From: Rheinheimera sp. MM224
Lineage (GTDB): Bacteria > Pseudomonadota > Gammaproteobacteria > Enterobacterales > Alteromonadaceae
Length of the DNA: 64,000 nucleotides
Assembly (NCBI RefSeq): GCF_947090785.1
Contig: NZ_OX352320.1
Location: 4,391,001 to 4,455,000 of the forward strand
Direction of reading: 5' to 3'
Shown: in pieces, positions 35,440 to 44,128 of the stretch
Layout: every line of letters begins with the position of its first letter
Position numbering within the stretch: the first letter of the stretch is position 1
The notes under the pieces: model-generated
What the model saw: the letters and a program-made list of their open reading frames with translations, nothing else
Told to the model about the DNA's origin: nothing
Databases searched by the model: none
Program-made: the position numbers and the translations under genes

Positions 35440-35868
35440 TTATAACTTTGTACTCATTTTTCCGAAGATTGTGGCCATCGACGCTGGATCTATAGTCTGC
35501 ATATCAATAAGTTTCAGTGACTTCACCATTTTAAGTGTCGTGGTTTTGTATTTAATAAAGTGAGGGGTCTTCAAATGCAATTCGTAAGCCTGACGGCTGG
35601 CATAAATTTCCAAAACCCTGATCTGATTTGGCTGTTCTTTTTGAAACATGGGGAAAATAGCAAGCACGCCCGGTTCTAACCTTACTGAAGCTTCGGCTTC
35701 TTCCTGCAGGATCTGATTATAGTCCTGCAGATAATCCGGCTCTATTTCAATTTCCGATATTCGCACAATCATCCCTGAGTCAGAAGCCGCAAAGGCATTA
35801 GTTGTAAAAACGAACATGGAGACTATACAAAGCATAGTACTAAACGTGGTTTTTAAAAAAAGGCGCAT
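35440..35868 (-). CDS. Exported antibiotic-biosynthesis-monooxygenase (ABM) fold protein
   Basis: Small exported protein of 142 residues with a Sec signal peptide ending NAFA (about 27) and an ABM/dimeric ferredoxin-like domain: 'IVRISEIEIEPDYLQDYNQILQEEAEASVRLEPGVLAI' and 'RVLEIYASRQAYELHLKTPHFIKY' are the family's typical stretches, including the His in LHLKTPHF. Cytoplasmic relatives act as quinol monooxygenases without cofactor or degrade haem; exported versions are less well studied. It is divergent from an AraC regulator across 219 bases, which probably controls it. Confidence 0.85.
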   Translation of the reverse strand: MRLFLKTTFSTMLCIVSMFVFTTNAFAASDSGMIVRISEIEIEPDYLQDYNQILQEEAEASVRLEPGVLAIFPMFQKEQPNQIRVLEIYASRQAYELHLKTPHFIKYKTTTLKMVKSLKLIDMQTIDPASMATIFGKMSTKL

Positions 35869-36087
35869 AACTCTAGTCCTCTGTTTCAGAGCTTGTCTGA
35901 TTTCTGTAGTTGAATATAAGTTGCTTCACATCTTAAGCCTGCAACAAGGATACAACTTGCCTGATCCTGCCTATGTCCTGCCCAATCCTTTTAGGGCATT
36001 GCCAGCCGAAGCAATGTACATACACTATGTTTAGTACAATTAGCACACTACGCAACTCAGCGCATCGACTTAGGAAGCAGAACCCAT

Positions 36088-37014
36088 ATGACAACAGCAA
36101 CAGCAGCGGAAGGTAATGAATTCAGCTTGATCCGTGACCATTTGCTGAATGTTTTACGTGAGAAATTAGCCCAAAGCTCACCTTATTCGTCAGCACTGGA
36201 TGGTCTGCGTTTTTTTCGCTATGAACAGCCCACAATAAAAAGCAGCTACACTCAGGAGCCCAGTATTTGCATTATTCTGCAAGGTGCCAAGCGGGTGTTT
36301 TTAGGTCAGGAAGGATACACCTATGACAGCACACACTTTTTAATGAGCGCAGTCGACTTACCTTTTGTCGCCAGTATTGTAGAAGCTACGCCAGAGCAGC
36401 CTTATCTGGGCCTTGCATTCAGATTTGACCGGAATTTATTAACTGAATTAGTGCTGGAATTGCAGTTGTCTCCGCGAAAGATGACCGCCAGCAAATCAGC
36501 GCCTGGTCTGGGTGTCGCAGAGCTTACTTTGCCTATTCTTTCGGCCATGCGCCGCCTGATCGATTTAGACAACGAGCCTCAAAGTATTCCCACCTTAGGC
36601 AACACCTATCAGCGGGAGCTGCTGTACCGGGTTCTGCAAAGCCCATTGGGATACAAATTATGTCAAACAGCACTGACAGATAGCAAAAGCTCACAGGTAT
36701 CAAAGGCTATAGGCTGGTTAAAAGAAAACTATGCAGCCCCGCTGCGTATTGAGCAGTTGGCCCAATTGGTCGGCATGGGTAGTTCAACCTTACACCATCA
36801 TTTTAAAACTATGACGGCCATGAGCCCACTGAGTTTTCAGAAATGGTTGCGGCTACACGAAGCACGCCGTCTGATGCTGAGCCAGAACATAGACGTTGCT
36901 ACCGCCTGTTACACAGTGGGTTATGAGAGTCCTTCACAATTCAGCCGCGAATATTCCAGACAGTTTGGCGCAGCTCCTTCCAAAGATATCCGCAAACTTA
37001 AAGCCACTTTTTAA
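36088..37014 (+). CDS. AraC-family regulator with AraC_N domain
   Basis: Transcriptional activator of 308 residues. The N-terminal cupin-like AraC_N domain (about 25-175) shows 'YEQPTIKSSYTQEPSICIILQGAKRVFLG' and 'YLGLAFRFD'; the C-terminal part (about 205-305) is the double helix-turn-helix domain with 'IEQLAQLVGMGSSTLHHHFKTMTAMSPLSFQKWLRLHEAR' and 'VGYESPSQFSREYSRQFG'. Members of this subgroup usually regulate a nearby oxidoreductase or efflux gene. Here the divergent exported ABM protein and the convergent RND pair are the candidates. Confidence 0.9.
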   Translation: MTTATAAEGNEFSLIRDHLLNVLREKLAQSSPYSSALDGLRFFRYEQPTIKSSYTQEPSICIILQGAKRVFLGQEGYTYDSTHFLMSAVDLPFVASIVEATPEQPYLGLAFRFDRNLLTELVLELQLSPRKMTASKSAPGLGVAELTLPILSAMRRLIDLDNEPQSIPTLGNTYQRELLYRVLQSPLGYKLCQTALTDSKSSQVSKAIGWLKENYAAPLRIEQLAQLVGMGSSTLHHHFKTMTAMSPLSFQKWLRLHEARRLMLSQNIDVATACYTVGYESPSQFSREYSRQFGAAPSKDIRKLKATF

Positions 37015-37080
37015 CTATTACTGCTCTGCATCCTGACCGCCAGATTTCTGCTCGCTCCTGTCGTTTGGTTAAGGCCTTGT

Positions 37081-38274
37081 TTACCCAGCCACCACCCTCA
37101 CCAGATCACCGGTCCGAATCGCATCTGGTGGTGTGCTGATCACCTGATCATCAAGATTCAATCCTGAGACAATTTCAACCTGTGAGCCCTGATCCCGGCC
37201 TATAGTGACAGTTTTTAACCTGACAGTATTTGTGGCATCTACAGTTGCTACAGCCGGAGACTGGTCACGGTATAAAATAGCGCTGCCGGGTATATGCACA
37301 CGACTGCTGTTGTTGCTGCTGAGTGTAAAACTGACCTGCGCGTAAGCACCAGGTAACAAAGCACCATCTTTATTATCAGCCTGTAATTCCACCAGCACTG
37401 AACCTGAGACTGGATCGACTGCACCAGCGCTGCGGCTAACCACAGCTTCAAAAGGCCTGTTGTCGTATTCCGGCAACAGCAAAGCAGCTTGCTGGCCAGC
37501 AACCATCTGCGGCGAGTCATGTTGTGGCACCCGAACAAAAACCCGCATTTGTGTCGTGTCGGCAATAGTAAATAACGGGGTTGAACTGGCAACACCAGCC
37601 ACCACAAGTTCGCCTAATTGTGCTGAACGGCTGGTGACCACACCGGCAAAAGGTGCGGTCAAACGGGTAAAACCTTTTAATGCTTCAAGCCGGCGTACAT
37701 TGGCTAAAGCAGCACTGCTAAAAGCAGTTCGGGCTTGCGCATCGCGTACCCGCTGCTCTGCAGTTTCAGCTGAAATAGCGCCGCTATTGAGTTTCAGCAG
37801 TTTGGTCGCTCGTTCTGCCATGCTCTGGGCATTATTTTGCTCCGCCAGTGCTGTACTGTAATCTGCCTTGGCCTGAGCTAACTGATGATCCAGCTCCGGC
37901 GCTTCCAACACAGCCAACAACTGACCTTTAGCCACCTTATCGCCTATATCCACCAGCCACTGCTGAATATATCCATTGGTCTGGGCGTAAATAGCAGCAC
38001 TGTTTAATGGTTCCAGATTACCGGGTAAGACTAGGCTGACAGAAGTATCAGCAGCGGATGGATGCACCACAGAAACTGTTGGAATAGCAGATTGTCCGGC
38101 TACGGCCCGCAGCTCTTCAGTGGCACTTTGACGCTGCATAATGCCTGCAGCAGCCAAACCAGCTCCGGTTAAACCCAGTAGCAAGCTGACCAGCACAATG
38201 GTGCGTTTTGTCGAACGAGCAGTAGCTTTGCTGCCGCCGGTATTTTGAGTGCTGTGAGTGTTTTGATTAAGCAT
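37081..38274 (-). CDS. RND efflux periplasmic adaptor (membrane fusion protein)
   Basis: HlyD/AcrA-type adaptor of 397 residues that links the RND pump to an outer-membrane channel. It has an N-terminal membrane anchor (about 24-46), a first lipoyl half 'QQWLVDIGDKVAKGQLLAVLEAPELDHQL' (about 108-136), an alpha-helical hairpin (about 137-185), the second half 'TRLTAPFAGVVTSRSAQLGELV' and beta-barrel / membrane-proximal domains. Its start overlaps the pump gene stop by eight bases, so the two are co-translated. No outer-membrane factor gene is present nearby. Confidence 0.9.
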   Translation of the reverse strand: MLNQNTHSTQNTGGSKATARSTKRTIVLVSLLLGLTGAGLAAAGIMQRQSATEELRAVAGQSAIPTVSVVHPSAADTSVSLVLPGNLEPLNSAAIYAQTNGYIQQWLVDIGDKVAKGQLLAVLEAPELDHQLAQAKADYSTALAEQNNAQSMAERATKLLKLNSGAISAETAEQRVRDAQARTAFSSAALANVRRLEALKGFTRLTAPFAGVVTSRSAQLGELVVAGVASSTPLFTIADTTQMRVFVRVPQHDSPQMVAGQQAALLLPEYDNRPFEAVVSRSAGAVDPVSGSVLVELQADNKDGALLPGAYAQVSFTLSSNNSSRVHIPGSAILYRDQSPAVATVDATNTVRLKTVTIGRDQGSQVEIVSGLNLDDQVISTPPDAIRTGDLVRVVAG

Positions 38275-41200
38275 GGGACAGATTTAACTCCGGATCAAAA
38301 GCAGGTTCAGTGGGCTTATCTGGGTGCGCCAGACTAAAAACAACAGGAACAAATAATAAGGTGGCTATGGTGGCAAAAACTAAACCACCGATCACAGCCC
38401 GGCCTAAAGGCGCATTTTGCTCGGCACCATCACCCAGGCCAAGCGCCATAGGGATCATGCCGATAATCATGGCCAGGGCTGTCATCATCACAGGGCGGAA
38501 ACGGGTATAACCAGCCTCCAGCGCGGCTTGTATCGCATTGCCAGTTTCGGCCAGGCGTTCACGGGCAAAACTCACAACCAGAATAGAGTTGGCCGTCGCC
38601 ATGCCCATACACATAATGGCACCAGTCAGCGCAGGCACAGACAAAGGTGTACCTGTAACAAACAAGATCCAGACAATACCGGCCAAGGCGGCAGGCAAGG
38701 CAGAAATAATCACCACCGGGTCTTTCCAGCTTTGGAAGTTGACCACAATCAGCAGGTAAATCAGCACTATGGCGCCCAATAAACCATAACCTAAACCGGA
38801 AAAGGCCGTATTCATGGTCTGGTACTGGCCCCGCAACGTCACATTCACACCTACTGCTTTATCTGCTGCAAGTTCAGCAATCGCAGCCTGAATATCTGCA
38901 GCTACTGCGCCTAAATCCCGTCCTGAGGTGGCAGCAAAAATATTGATCATCGGTTGAATATTGTATTGCGACAATACTGGCAAAGTGGTGCTGCGGCTAA
39001 TTTTGGCCACGCCACCTAAATGGTGCAGCTGCGAGGCTCCAGCACCGGATACCGGCACGTTTTCCAGCTCACTGATACTGGACATTAAATACTCTGGTAC
39101 TTGTGTCACCACAGGATAAGACACGCCTGTAGTCGGGTGAATAAAAAACACCGGAGCTGACTGCGAACTACCTGCAAGAGAACCACCTAAACTGGCCGTA
39201 ACATCCAAAGCCGTCAGGCCATATTGGCTGATGCGGGAGCGGTCTATATCAATATTCAGTTGAGGTGTCGCATCAGGTTGTTGAATACGGGCATCCACTA
39301 AACCAGGTATCGTATTGATGCGGCGTAATAACAACTGAGCATAATCGCGGTTCGCCTGCAGATTCCGGCCTGTAATTTGAATATCAATAGGCGAAGGTGC
39401 GCCAAAGTTCAGGATCTGACTGGTGATATCCGCTGGTAAAAACGAAAAACTGGTACCGGGAAACAGTTTAGGCAGTTCAGCCCTAAGCTTTTGCATATGC
39501 TGCTGTGTCGGACTATGACCAGGCTTTAAGCTAATCATCATATCGCCGTCCTGCGAGCCGATAGTTCCCGAGTTGTTATAAACCACGTTCACCATACTGG
39601 CTGGCAAACCCACGTTATTAATAATGGAATCCAGCTCGGAGGAGGGAATTAAATCACGTACTGCCCGGCCTATCAGCTCAAAACGAGCCGCAGTTTCTTC
39701 AATTTTTACGCCTTGTGGCACCCGCACATGCATCAGCATGCGGCCGGAATCGACATCAGGAAAAAAGTTCCGGCCTAAAAAAGGCAACAACACAAAAGAC
39801 AGCAGCACCAAAGCCATAAAACTGGCTACAAAAGTTTTTCTGCTGCTCATTAAGGCCGCGAGGTTATTACTGTAGCCATTACGCAGCTTTTCAAAACCAG
39901 TTTCAAAACCCTGTTGCAGTTTTTTCAGCGGACCCAAAAAACCAGATTTAGCGGCCTGATTACTGTTGTGCTGATGAGGTTTTAATAAATACATCGACAT
40001 CGTCAGCACTACGGTTAAAGACAACAGAAACGAAGCCACCATCGCAAAGACCACAGCCAGCGCCATAGGCACAAATAAGAAACCTGAAATACCTGGCAGG
40101 AAAAACATCGGCACAAAAACTATACAAATACAGAGCAAGGCAACAAAAGACGGCATCACAATTTGCGAGGCCCCCAACATAATAGCTGGTCTTACTGCTT
40201 TGCCTTCTTCCAGATGACGGTTGATGTTTTCAATAATAACTGTCGAACCATCCACCAGAATACCTATAGCGATAGCCAGGCCACCCAGGGTCATCGCATT
40301 CAGGGTTTGGCCAAAAGCATTCAGCACAGCTATAGCTGCCAGAATAGATAACGGAATGGACATAGCAATAATTAACGTAGAGCGCCATGAGCCTAAAAAC
40401 AGCAATACCAGTAACGAAATCAAAGCGGCCACTAACACAGCTTCATGGATCACATTTTCAATAGCAGCACGAACAAACACCGACTGATCACCCACAGGCA
40501 ATACCTTCAGGCTGTCCGGTAAACCAGCAGTAATACGGGGCAAAGCTTGTTTGACACTTTCAACAATATCCAACGTAGACACGGCACCATTTTTCAGTAC
40601 TGTTAACAGCACTGAGCGGCTGTCTTCCACATGCACTACGTTTTGCTGTGGGCTGCTGCCATCCCGCACTGTGGCCACATCGCGAATATAAACAGTGCCG
40701 CCATTCACAACTTTCACCGGAATAGCACTGAAATCCTCCAGACTCTCAGCTGAATTATTTAACTTGACGTTGTACTGACCAGAACCAATTTTCATAGTTC
40801 CGGCCGGATTAACCTGATTTTGCGCCGCTATAGCAGCGGTCACATCACGCGCAGCCAGACCATAAGACTGCAAAGCCACAGGGTTTAAATCAATCTGAAT
40901 TTGCCGCTGTTTACCACCGGAAGGCAGAGGCATGGCGACACCTGGCAAAGTAATTAACTGAGTACGGATTTGCGACATACCCAAATCATTCAGTTGCTGC
41001 TCCGTTAAGCCCTCACCCGACATCGCCAGCTGTAAAATTGGCACTGTAGAGGCGTCATAGTTAACGATAAAAGGCGGGTTAGCGCCAGGTGGCATTTGCC
41101 GTAACATGGTTTGTGAAATAGCCGTCACTTGAGCATTTGCAGTACGGATATCTACATTCGGCTGAAAAAAGATCTTGATAATGCCCATGCCCGGTAAGGC

Positions 41201-41455
41201 TTGGGCTTCAATATGTTCAATGTCACTGACAGTGGTGGTTAAAGCACGCTGATACGGAGTGACAATACGGTTAGATACCTCTTCAGGAGCCAAACCTGTG
41301 TATTGCCAGGCCACTGCAATCACTGGGATCCGTATCGACGGGAAAATATCTACAGGCATACGCAACGCCGCCAGAATGCCAAAACCTGCAATCAGGATCG
41401 CCAGTACAATAAAAGTCAGTGGCTTTTGCAGCGCAATTTTAATCAGACCATTCAA
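38267..41455 (-). CDS. RND-family efflux pump, inner-membrane component
   Basis: Proton-driven RND transporter of about 1062 residues with 12 membrane segments and two large periplasmic loops. Typical stretches: 'LRMPVDIFPSIRIPVIAVAWQYTGLAPEEV' near the N-terminus, the TM4 proton-relay region 'GGLAIAIGILVDGSTVIIENINRHLEEG' with the conserved Asp, and 'GRAVIGGLVFATIATLLFVPVVF' at the end. It resembles the multidrug (HAE1) rather than heavy-metal group. Start: the frame extends to a TTG at 41527, but the TTG at 41455 has GGAG eight bases upstream and yields the standard N-terminus (MNGLIKIALQKPLTF), so I use it. Operon with the adaptor downstream. Confidence 0.9.
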   Translation of the reverse strand: MNGLIKIALQKPLTFIVLAILIAGFGILAALRMPVDIFPSIRIPVIAVAWQYTGLAPEEVSNRIVTPYQRALTTTVSDIEHIEAQALPGMGIIKIFFQPNVDIRTANAQVTAISQTMLRQMPPGANPPFIVNYDASTVPILQLAMSGEGLTEQQLNDLGMSQIRTQLITLPGVAMPLPSGGKQRQIQIDLNPVALQSYGLAARDVTAAIAAQNQVNPAGTMKIGSGQYNVKLNNSAESLEDFSAIPVKVVNGGTVYIRDVATVRDGSSPQQNVVHVEDSRSVLLTVLKNGAVSTLDIVESVKQALPRITAGLPDSLKVLPVGDQSVFVRAAIENVIHEAVLVAALISLLVLLFLGSWRSTLIIAMSIPLSILAAIAVLNAFGQTLNAMTLGGLAIAIGILVDGSTVIIENINRHLEEGKAVRPAIMLGASQIVMPSFVALLCICIVFVPMFFLPGISGFLFVPMALAVVFAMVASFLLSLTVVLTMSMYLLKPHQHNSNQAAKSGFLGPLKKLQQGFETGFEKLRNGYSNNLAALMSSRKTFVASFMALVLLSFVLLPFLGRNFFPDVDSGRMLMHVRVPQGVKIEETAARFELIGRAVRDLIPSSELDSIINNVGLPASMVNVVYNNSGTIGSQDGDMMISLKPGHSPTQQHMQKLRAELPKLFPGTSFSFLPADITSQILNFGAPSPIDIQITGRNLQANRDYAQLLLRRINTIPGLVDARIQQPDATPQLNIDIDRSRISQYGLTALDVTASLGGSLAGSSQSAPVFFIHPTTGVSYPVVTQVPEYLMSSISELENVPVSGAGASQLHHLGGVAKISRSTTLPVLSQYNIQPMINIFAATSGRDLGAVAADIQAAIAELAADKAVGVNVTLRGQYQTMNTAFSGLGYGLLGAIVLIYLLIVVNFQSWKDPVVIISALPAALAGIVWILFVTGTPLSVPALTGAIMCMGMATANSILVVSFARERLAETGNAIQAALEAGYTRFRPVMMTALAMIIGMIPMALGLGDGAEQNAPLGRAVIGGLVFATIATLLFVPVVFSLAHPDKPTEPAFDPELNLSHA

Positions 41456-41733
41456 AAGTCGAGCTCCAGATACAGGCCAGTCAGGGTGAAGCTGGCAGTA
41501 AAACAGAATTAGCCCTGTCAGAGACAAAAAGCAGGATAAGCAGCGGCAAAGCTGCGCCGGATTGTGCTAAACAATCCAGCGTTGCTGCTAACCCTGTCGC
41601 TACGGAATAAAGTCACTACTTTAAGATAAAGCCTGCTGCTGATTCCGGTTTGCCTGATACTGGCGTATCTCTGCCCAAAACTATGATTTTGCCTTTTCAG
41701 TCAGTTTTCGACTGTTGTTTATTCCTCAAATCG
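41456..41733. other. Intergenic region before the RND pump, no gene seen
   Basis: 278 bases between the RND pump start and the LysR gene end. Contains an upstream in-frame extension of the pump (to 41527) and AT-rich sequence; no convincing gene or terminator was recognised. Confidence 0.4.
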
Positions 41734-42684
41734 TTATTCCAACTGCCAGTAAAGCGGCGAGCCATAGACCTCAATAAAATAATCAATCAGCACACGCACA
41801 TTAAGCGGTGGATGACGCACATGAGGGTAAATAGCAGCTATACACTGTGGCTCGGTTTTAATGGCAGCGTCATAGTCGGGCAATAACCTCACCAACCTGC
41901 CTTGTTTCAGGCTGTCGCCAATCAGCCAGTCGGGAAACAACACCAGCCCCATACCTGTCAGCGCTGCTGTATATAAGCTGTCGGCATTGTTGGAGGTTAA
42001 AATTGCGTTTACTGGCGAATGCACCCAACTGGCTTGTTTTTCTTTGGCTTGTGCCTCCCTAAAGAGCCATCGATTTGGTCCTGAAGATCCGCGATACACC
42101 AAGGCCTGATGCTGAGGAAGATCGGCTGGTGTTTTTGGCTCGCCGTGTTTGTTTATATAGTCAGGAGAAGCCGCCAGATAATAAGTTTGCTTTCCGATAA
42201 CCCGTGCATGAAAAGAAGAGTCAGTCAAAGCACCAATACGGAAAATCAGGTCGGCCGCTTCACGGTGAGGGTCAATAAAATCGTCTGTTAAACTAAGCTC
42301 TATCTGTAACCTGGGGTATCTGTTGTTTAATTCTGCTAACCAGGGCGCTATATGTTTTTGGCCAAAAAATACCGGCGCATTGACCCGAATCACACCGGCT
42401 GGCTGCAGTGTTTTGTCTTGTAACTCTTTTTGCGCTGCACTTAACTGCTCAGCCATGGTGCGCGCATAGTCCACAAAAGTCCGCCCCGCTTCTGTTGGGA
42501 TCACAGCCCTGGTATTGCGATAAAACAATTGTTGACCCAGTGCGTCTTCTAATTGCTGCACAGAACGCGACACCATAGAAGCAGATACTCCTTCCCGTCG
42601 CGCCACTATTGAAAAACTCTGTGCATCAAACACGCTGATAAAAAACAGCAGATTTCTGATACTAATTGCATTTAAGTCATTCAT
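41734..42684 (-). CDS. LysR-family transcriptional regulator
   Basis: LysR-type regulator of 316 residues. N-terminal winged helix: 'IRNLLFFISVFDAQSFSIVARREGVSASMVSRSVQQLEDALGQQLFYR' (about 8-56), followed by a co-inducer domain with 'GVIRVNAPVFFGQKHIAPWLAELNNRYPRLQIELSLTDDFID'. The start at ATG 42684 places the helix-turn-helix at the normal distance; the frame also runs back to a GTG at 42741 which would give an unusual 19-residue leader. Divergent to a pair of small DUF606 membrane proteins (107 bases apart), its likely targets. Confidence 0.88.
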   Translation of the reverse strand: MNDLNAISIRNLLFFISVFDAQSFSIVARREGVSASMVSRSVQQLEDALGQQLFYRNTRAVIPTEAGRTFVDYARTMAEQLSAAQKELQDKTLQPAGVIRVNAPVFFGQKHIAPWLAELNNRYPRLQIELSLTDDFIDPHREAADLIFRIGALTDSSFHARVIGKQTYYLAASPDYINKHGEPKTPADLPQHQALVYRGSSGPNRWLFREAQAKEKQASWVHSPVNAILTSNNADSLYTAALTGMGLVLFPDWLIGDSLKQGRLVRLLPDYDAAIKTEPQCIAAIYPHVRHPPLNVRVLIDYFIEVYGSPLYWQLE

Positions 42685-42791
42685 TCGTGCAAATCCTGCA
42701 AAGGTGATTTCTGGATTATAGCGTTTTTCGCAATCACTCACTGCTATATGCTGCGCCGCTTAAATCAGCCCTGGAGCAGCGGAGAATAGTT

Positions 42792-43226
42792 ATGCAGATG
42801 GTGTTATTGCTACTGGTGGTAGCAGGTGGAATGGGATTGTCGGTGGAAGCGGGTTTACTTGGGCCATTGGGGCTTGAAGTGGGTAAGTTATGGGCCACCT
42901 TCAGTATTTTTGCTGTGGGTGCTGCCATCACTTTTCTGCTGATGCTGTTTTTTAGCCCACGTAACAGCCCATCTTTTTTCAGCCAGCCGTCATGGCAATT
43001 ACTCGGCGGCATATTAGGGCCTGTTTATGTGGTTATTCTGACGCTTGCTGCGCCCATTATTGGTATAGCTATGACCATGGTCGGCATTTTGGCCGGTCAG
43101 GTATTTAAAAGCCTGATCATTGATCACTATGGCTGGTTTGGTGTGCCGCACCGCAGAATGGATACCAAACGTCTGACCGCTTTGGCTTTTATTGTGATTG
43201 CATTGATATTAATGGCCAACAGTTAA
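42792..43226 (+). CDS. DUF606 / YdcZ-type small membrane transporter subunit A
   Basis: Small DMT-superfamily membrane protein of 144 residues with about five hydrophobic segments. The DUF606 pattern is 'LSVEAGLLGPLGLEVGKLWATFSIFAVGAAITFLLMLFF' then 'WQLLGGILGPVYVVILTLAAPIIGIAMTMVGILAGQVFKSLIIDHYGWFG'. Family members are thought to act as half-size drug/metabolite transporters; the substrate is unknown. Begins with a GGAG ribosome site. The next gene is a paralogue nine bases downstream, so the two probably pair as a heterodimer. Confidence 0.82.
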   Translation: MQMVLLLLVVAGGMGLSVEAGLLGPLGLEVGKLWATFSIFAVGAAITFLLMLFFSPRNSPSFFSQPSWQLLGGILGPVYVVILTLAAPIIGIAMTMVGILAGQVFKSLIIDHYGWFGVPHRRMDTKRLTALAFIVIALILMANS

Positions 43227-43235
43227 GGAAAAACC

Positions 43236-43715
43236 ATGACGATTTTAATGATTATTCTGGCTGTGCTTGCCGGTGCAGTATTAAGTATTCAGGCCGCTAT
43301 TAATGGCCGTTTGGGCGCTCAGGTGGGTGTATTTCGTTGTGCTTTTCTGACTTTTGCGTTAGGGGCTTTAATCACAGCTTTATTAATTTTCTTCTTTGAA
43401 CCTAAATACAGTGTCACTTTGCTGGATGTGCCTAAATGGCAATTGCTCGGGGCGCTATTGGGTGTGCCTTACATAGTGATTATGGTGCTGGCGGTGCAAC
43501 GTATAGGCACAGCTATAGCCACGGTTGCAGTGATTTTTGGCCAGTTAACTATGAGTATGTTAATTGATCATTTTGGCTGGCTGGGCAACAACGCCATGCC
43601 ACTTTCAGAGCAGCGGCTAGGCGCTATTTTATGTCTGGGTATAGCGCTGTATTTTATCTATAGCAGCGGGAAAAACACCGAAGCTAAGCAAAACGACAAA
43701 CTAGCGTCCGAATAA
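43236..43715 (+). CDS. DUF606 / YdcZ-type small membrane transporter subunit B
   Basis: Second DUF606 protein, 159 residues, about five membrane segments: 'AVLSIQAAINGRLGAQVGVFRCAFLTFALGALITALLIFFF' and 'WQLLGALLGVPYIVIMVLAVQRIGTAIATVAVIFGQLTMSMLIDHFGWLG', aligned over its length with subunit A. The spacing (9 bases, AAGGA ribosome site) indicates one operon. The hydrophilic C-terminal tail is about 15 residues. Tandem unequal pairs are characteristic of small DMT transporters that assemble with opposite topology; the role here is inferred only. Confidence 0.82.
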   Translation: MTILMIILAVLAGAVLSIQAAINGRLGAQVGVFRCAFLTFALGALITALLIFFFEPKYSVTLLDVPKWQLLGALLGVPYIVIMVLAVQRIGTAIATVAVIFGQLTMSMLIDHFGWLGNNAMPLSEQRLGAILCLGIALYFIYSSGKNTEAKQNDKLASE

Positions 43716-43752
43716 ACCAGCCAGTGAAACCAATAACAACATCAGCAGCTAC

Positions 43753-43926
43753 TTAGTTTGTAATCAACTGCTGATGAAAACGCTGCGGGTCCTGAATATG
43801 TGGCGAATGGCCTAAACCCGCAAAAGTGATTAAATAGACGTTTGGTCTAGCCTTGATGATCACAGGGTCAGGGCTACTCGGGTGCATGAATATAGACAAG
43901 CCATCCACTGACTTGTCTACTCCCTC
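43753..43926 (-). pseudogene. C-terminal remnant of an alpha/beta hydrolase
   Basis: On the minus strand an open stretch of 57 codons (43926 to a TAA at 43753) encodes the unmistakable tail of an alpha/beta hydrolase, including FAGLGHSPHIQDPQRFHQQL, where the His of GHSPH is the catalytic-triad His position. No start, nucleophile elbow or upstream part exists; beyond 43926 the frame is closed. It is therefore a decayed fragment left by a deletion, lying in the 413-base gap between the DUF606 pair and the peptide locus. Confidence 0.6.
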
Positions 43927-43991
43927 TTATAAAAACGCGATCTGATCAGACTATGCCCGGCACACCACCATCAGTCCCATCCTTTGAACCT

Positions 43992-44007
43992 TGTACATTG
44001 TGATACA
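43992..44007 (+). promoter_or_regulatory. Direct-repeat site TGTACA-N4-GATACA before precursor 1
   Basis: TGTACATTGTGATACA: two hexamers 10 bases apart, the downstream one a perfect GATACA and the upstream one degenerate. It lies 122-137 bases before the first EGKCG precursor. The same arrangement in the same orientation occurs before precursor 2 (50531) and before the reductase-like gene (46914). A 10-base direct repeat is what OmpR/PhoB-type regulators bind, and one is encoded at 44862. Confidence 0.5.
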
Positions 44008-44128
44008 TACAGGGACTTTTCAGACACTCTGCAGATACTTAGGTTAGGTATTATTTGCTCGTTGTCTTTGACAGTAGTCAAGGCAACTAATAATCAACCT
44101 TATACAGAAACTACAGAGAGAACATTTT

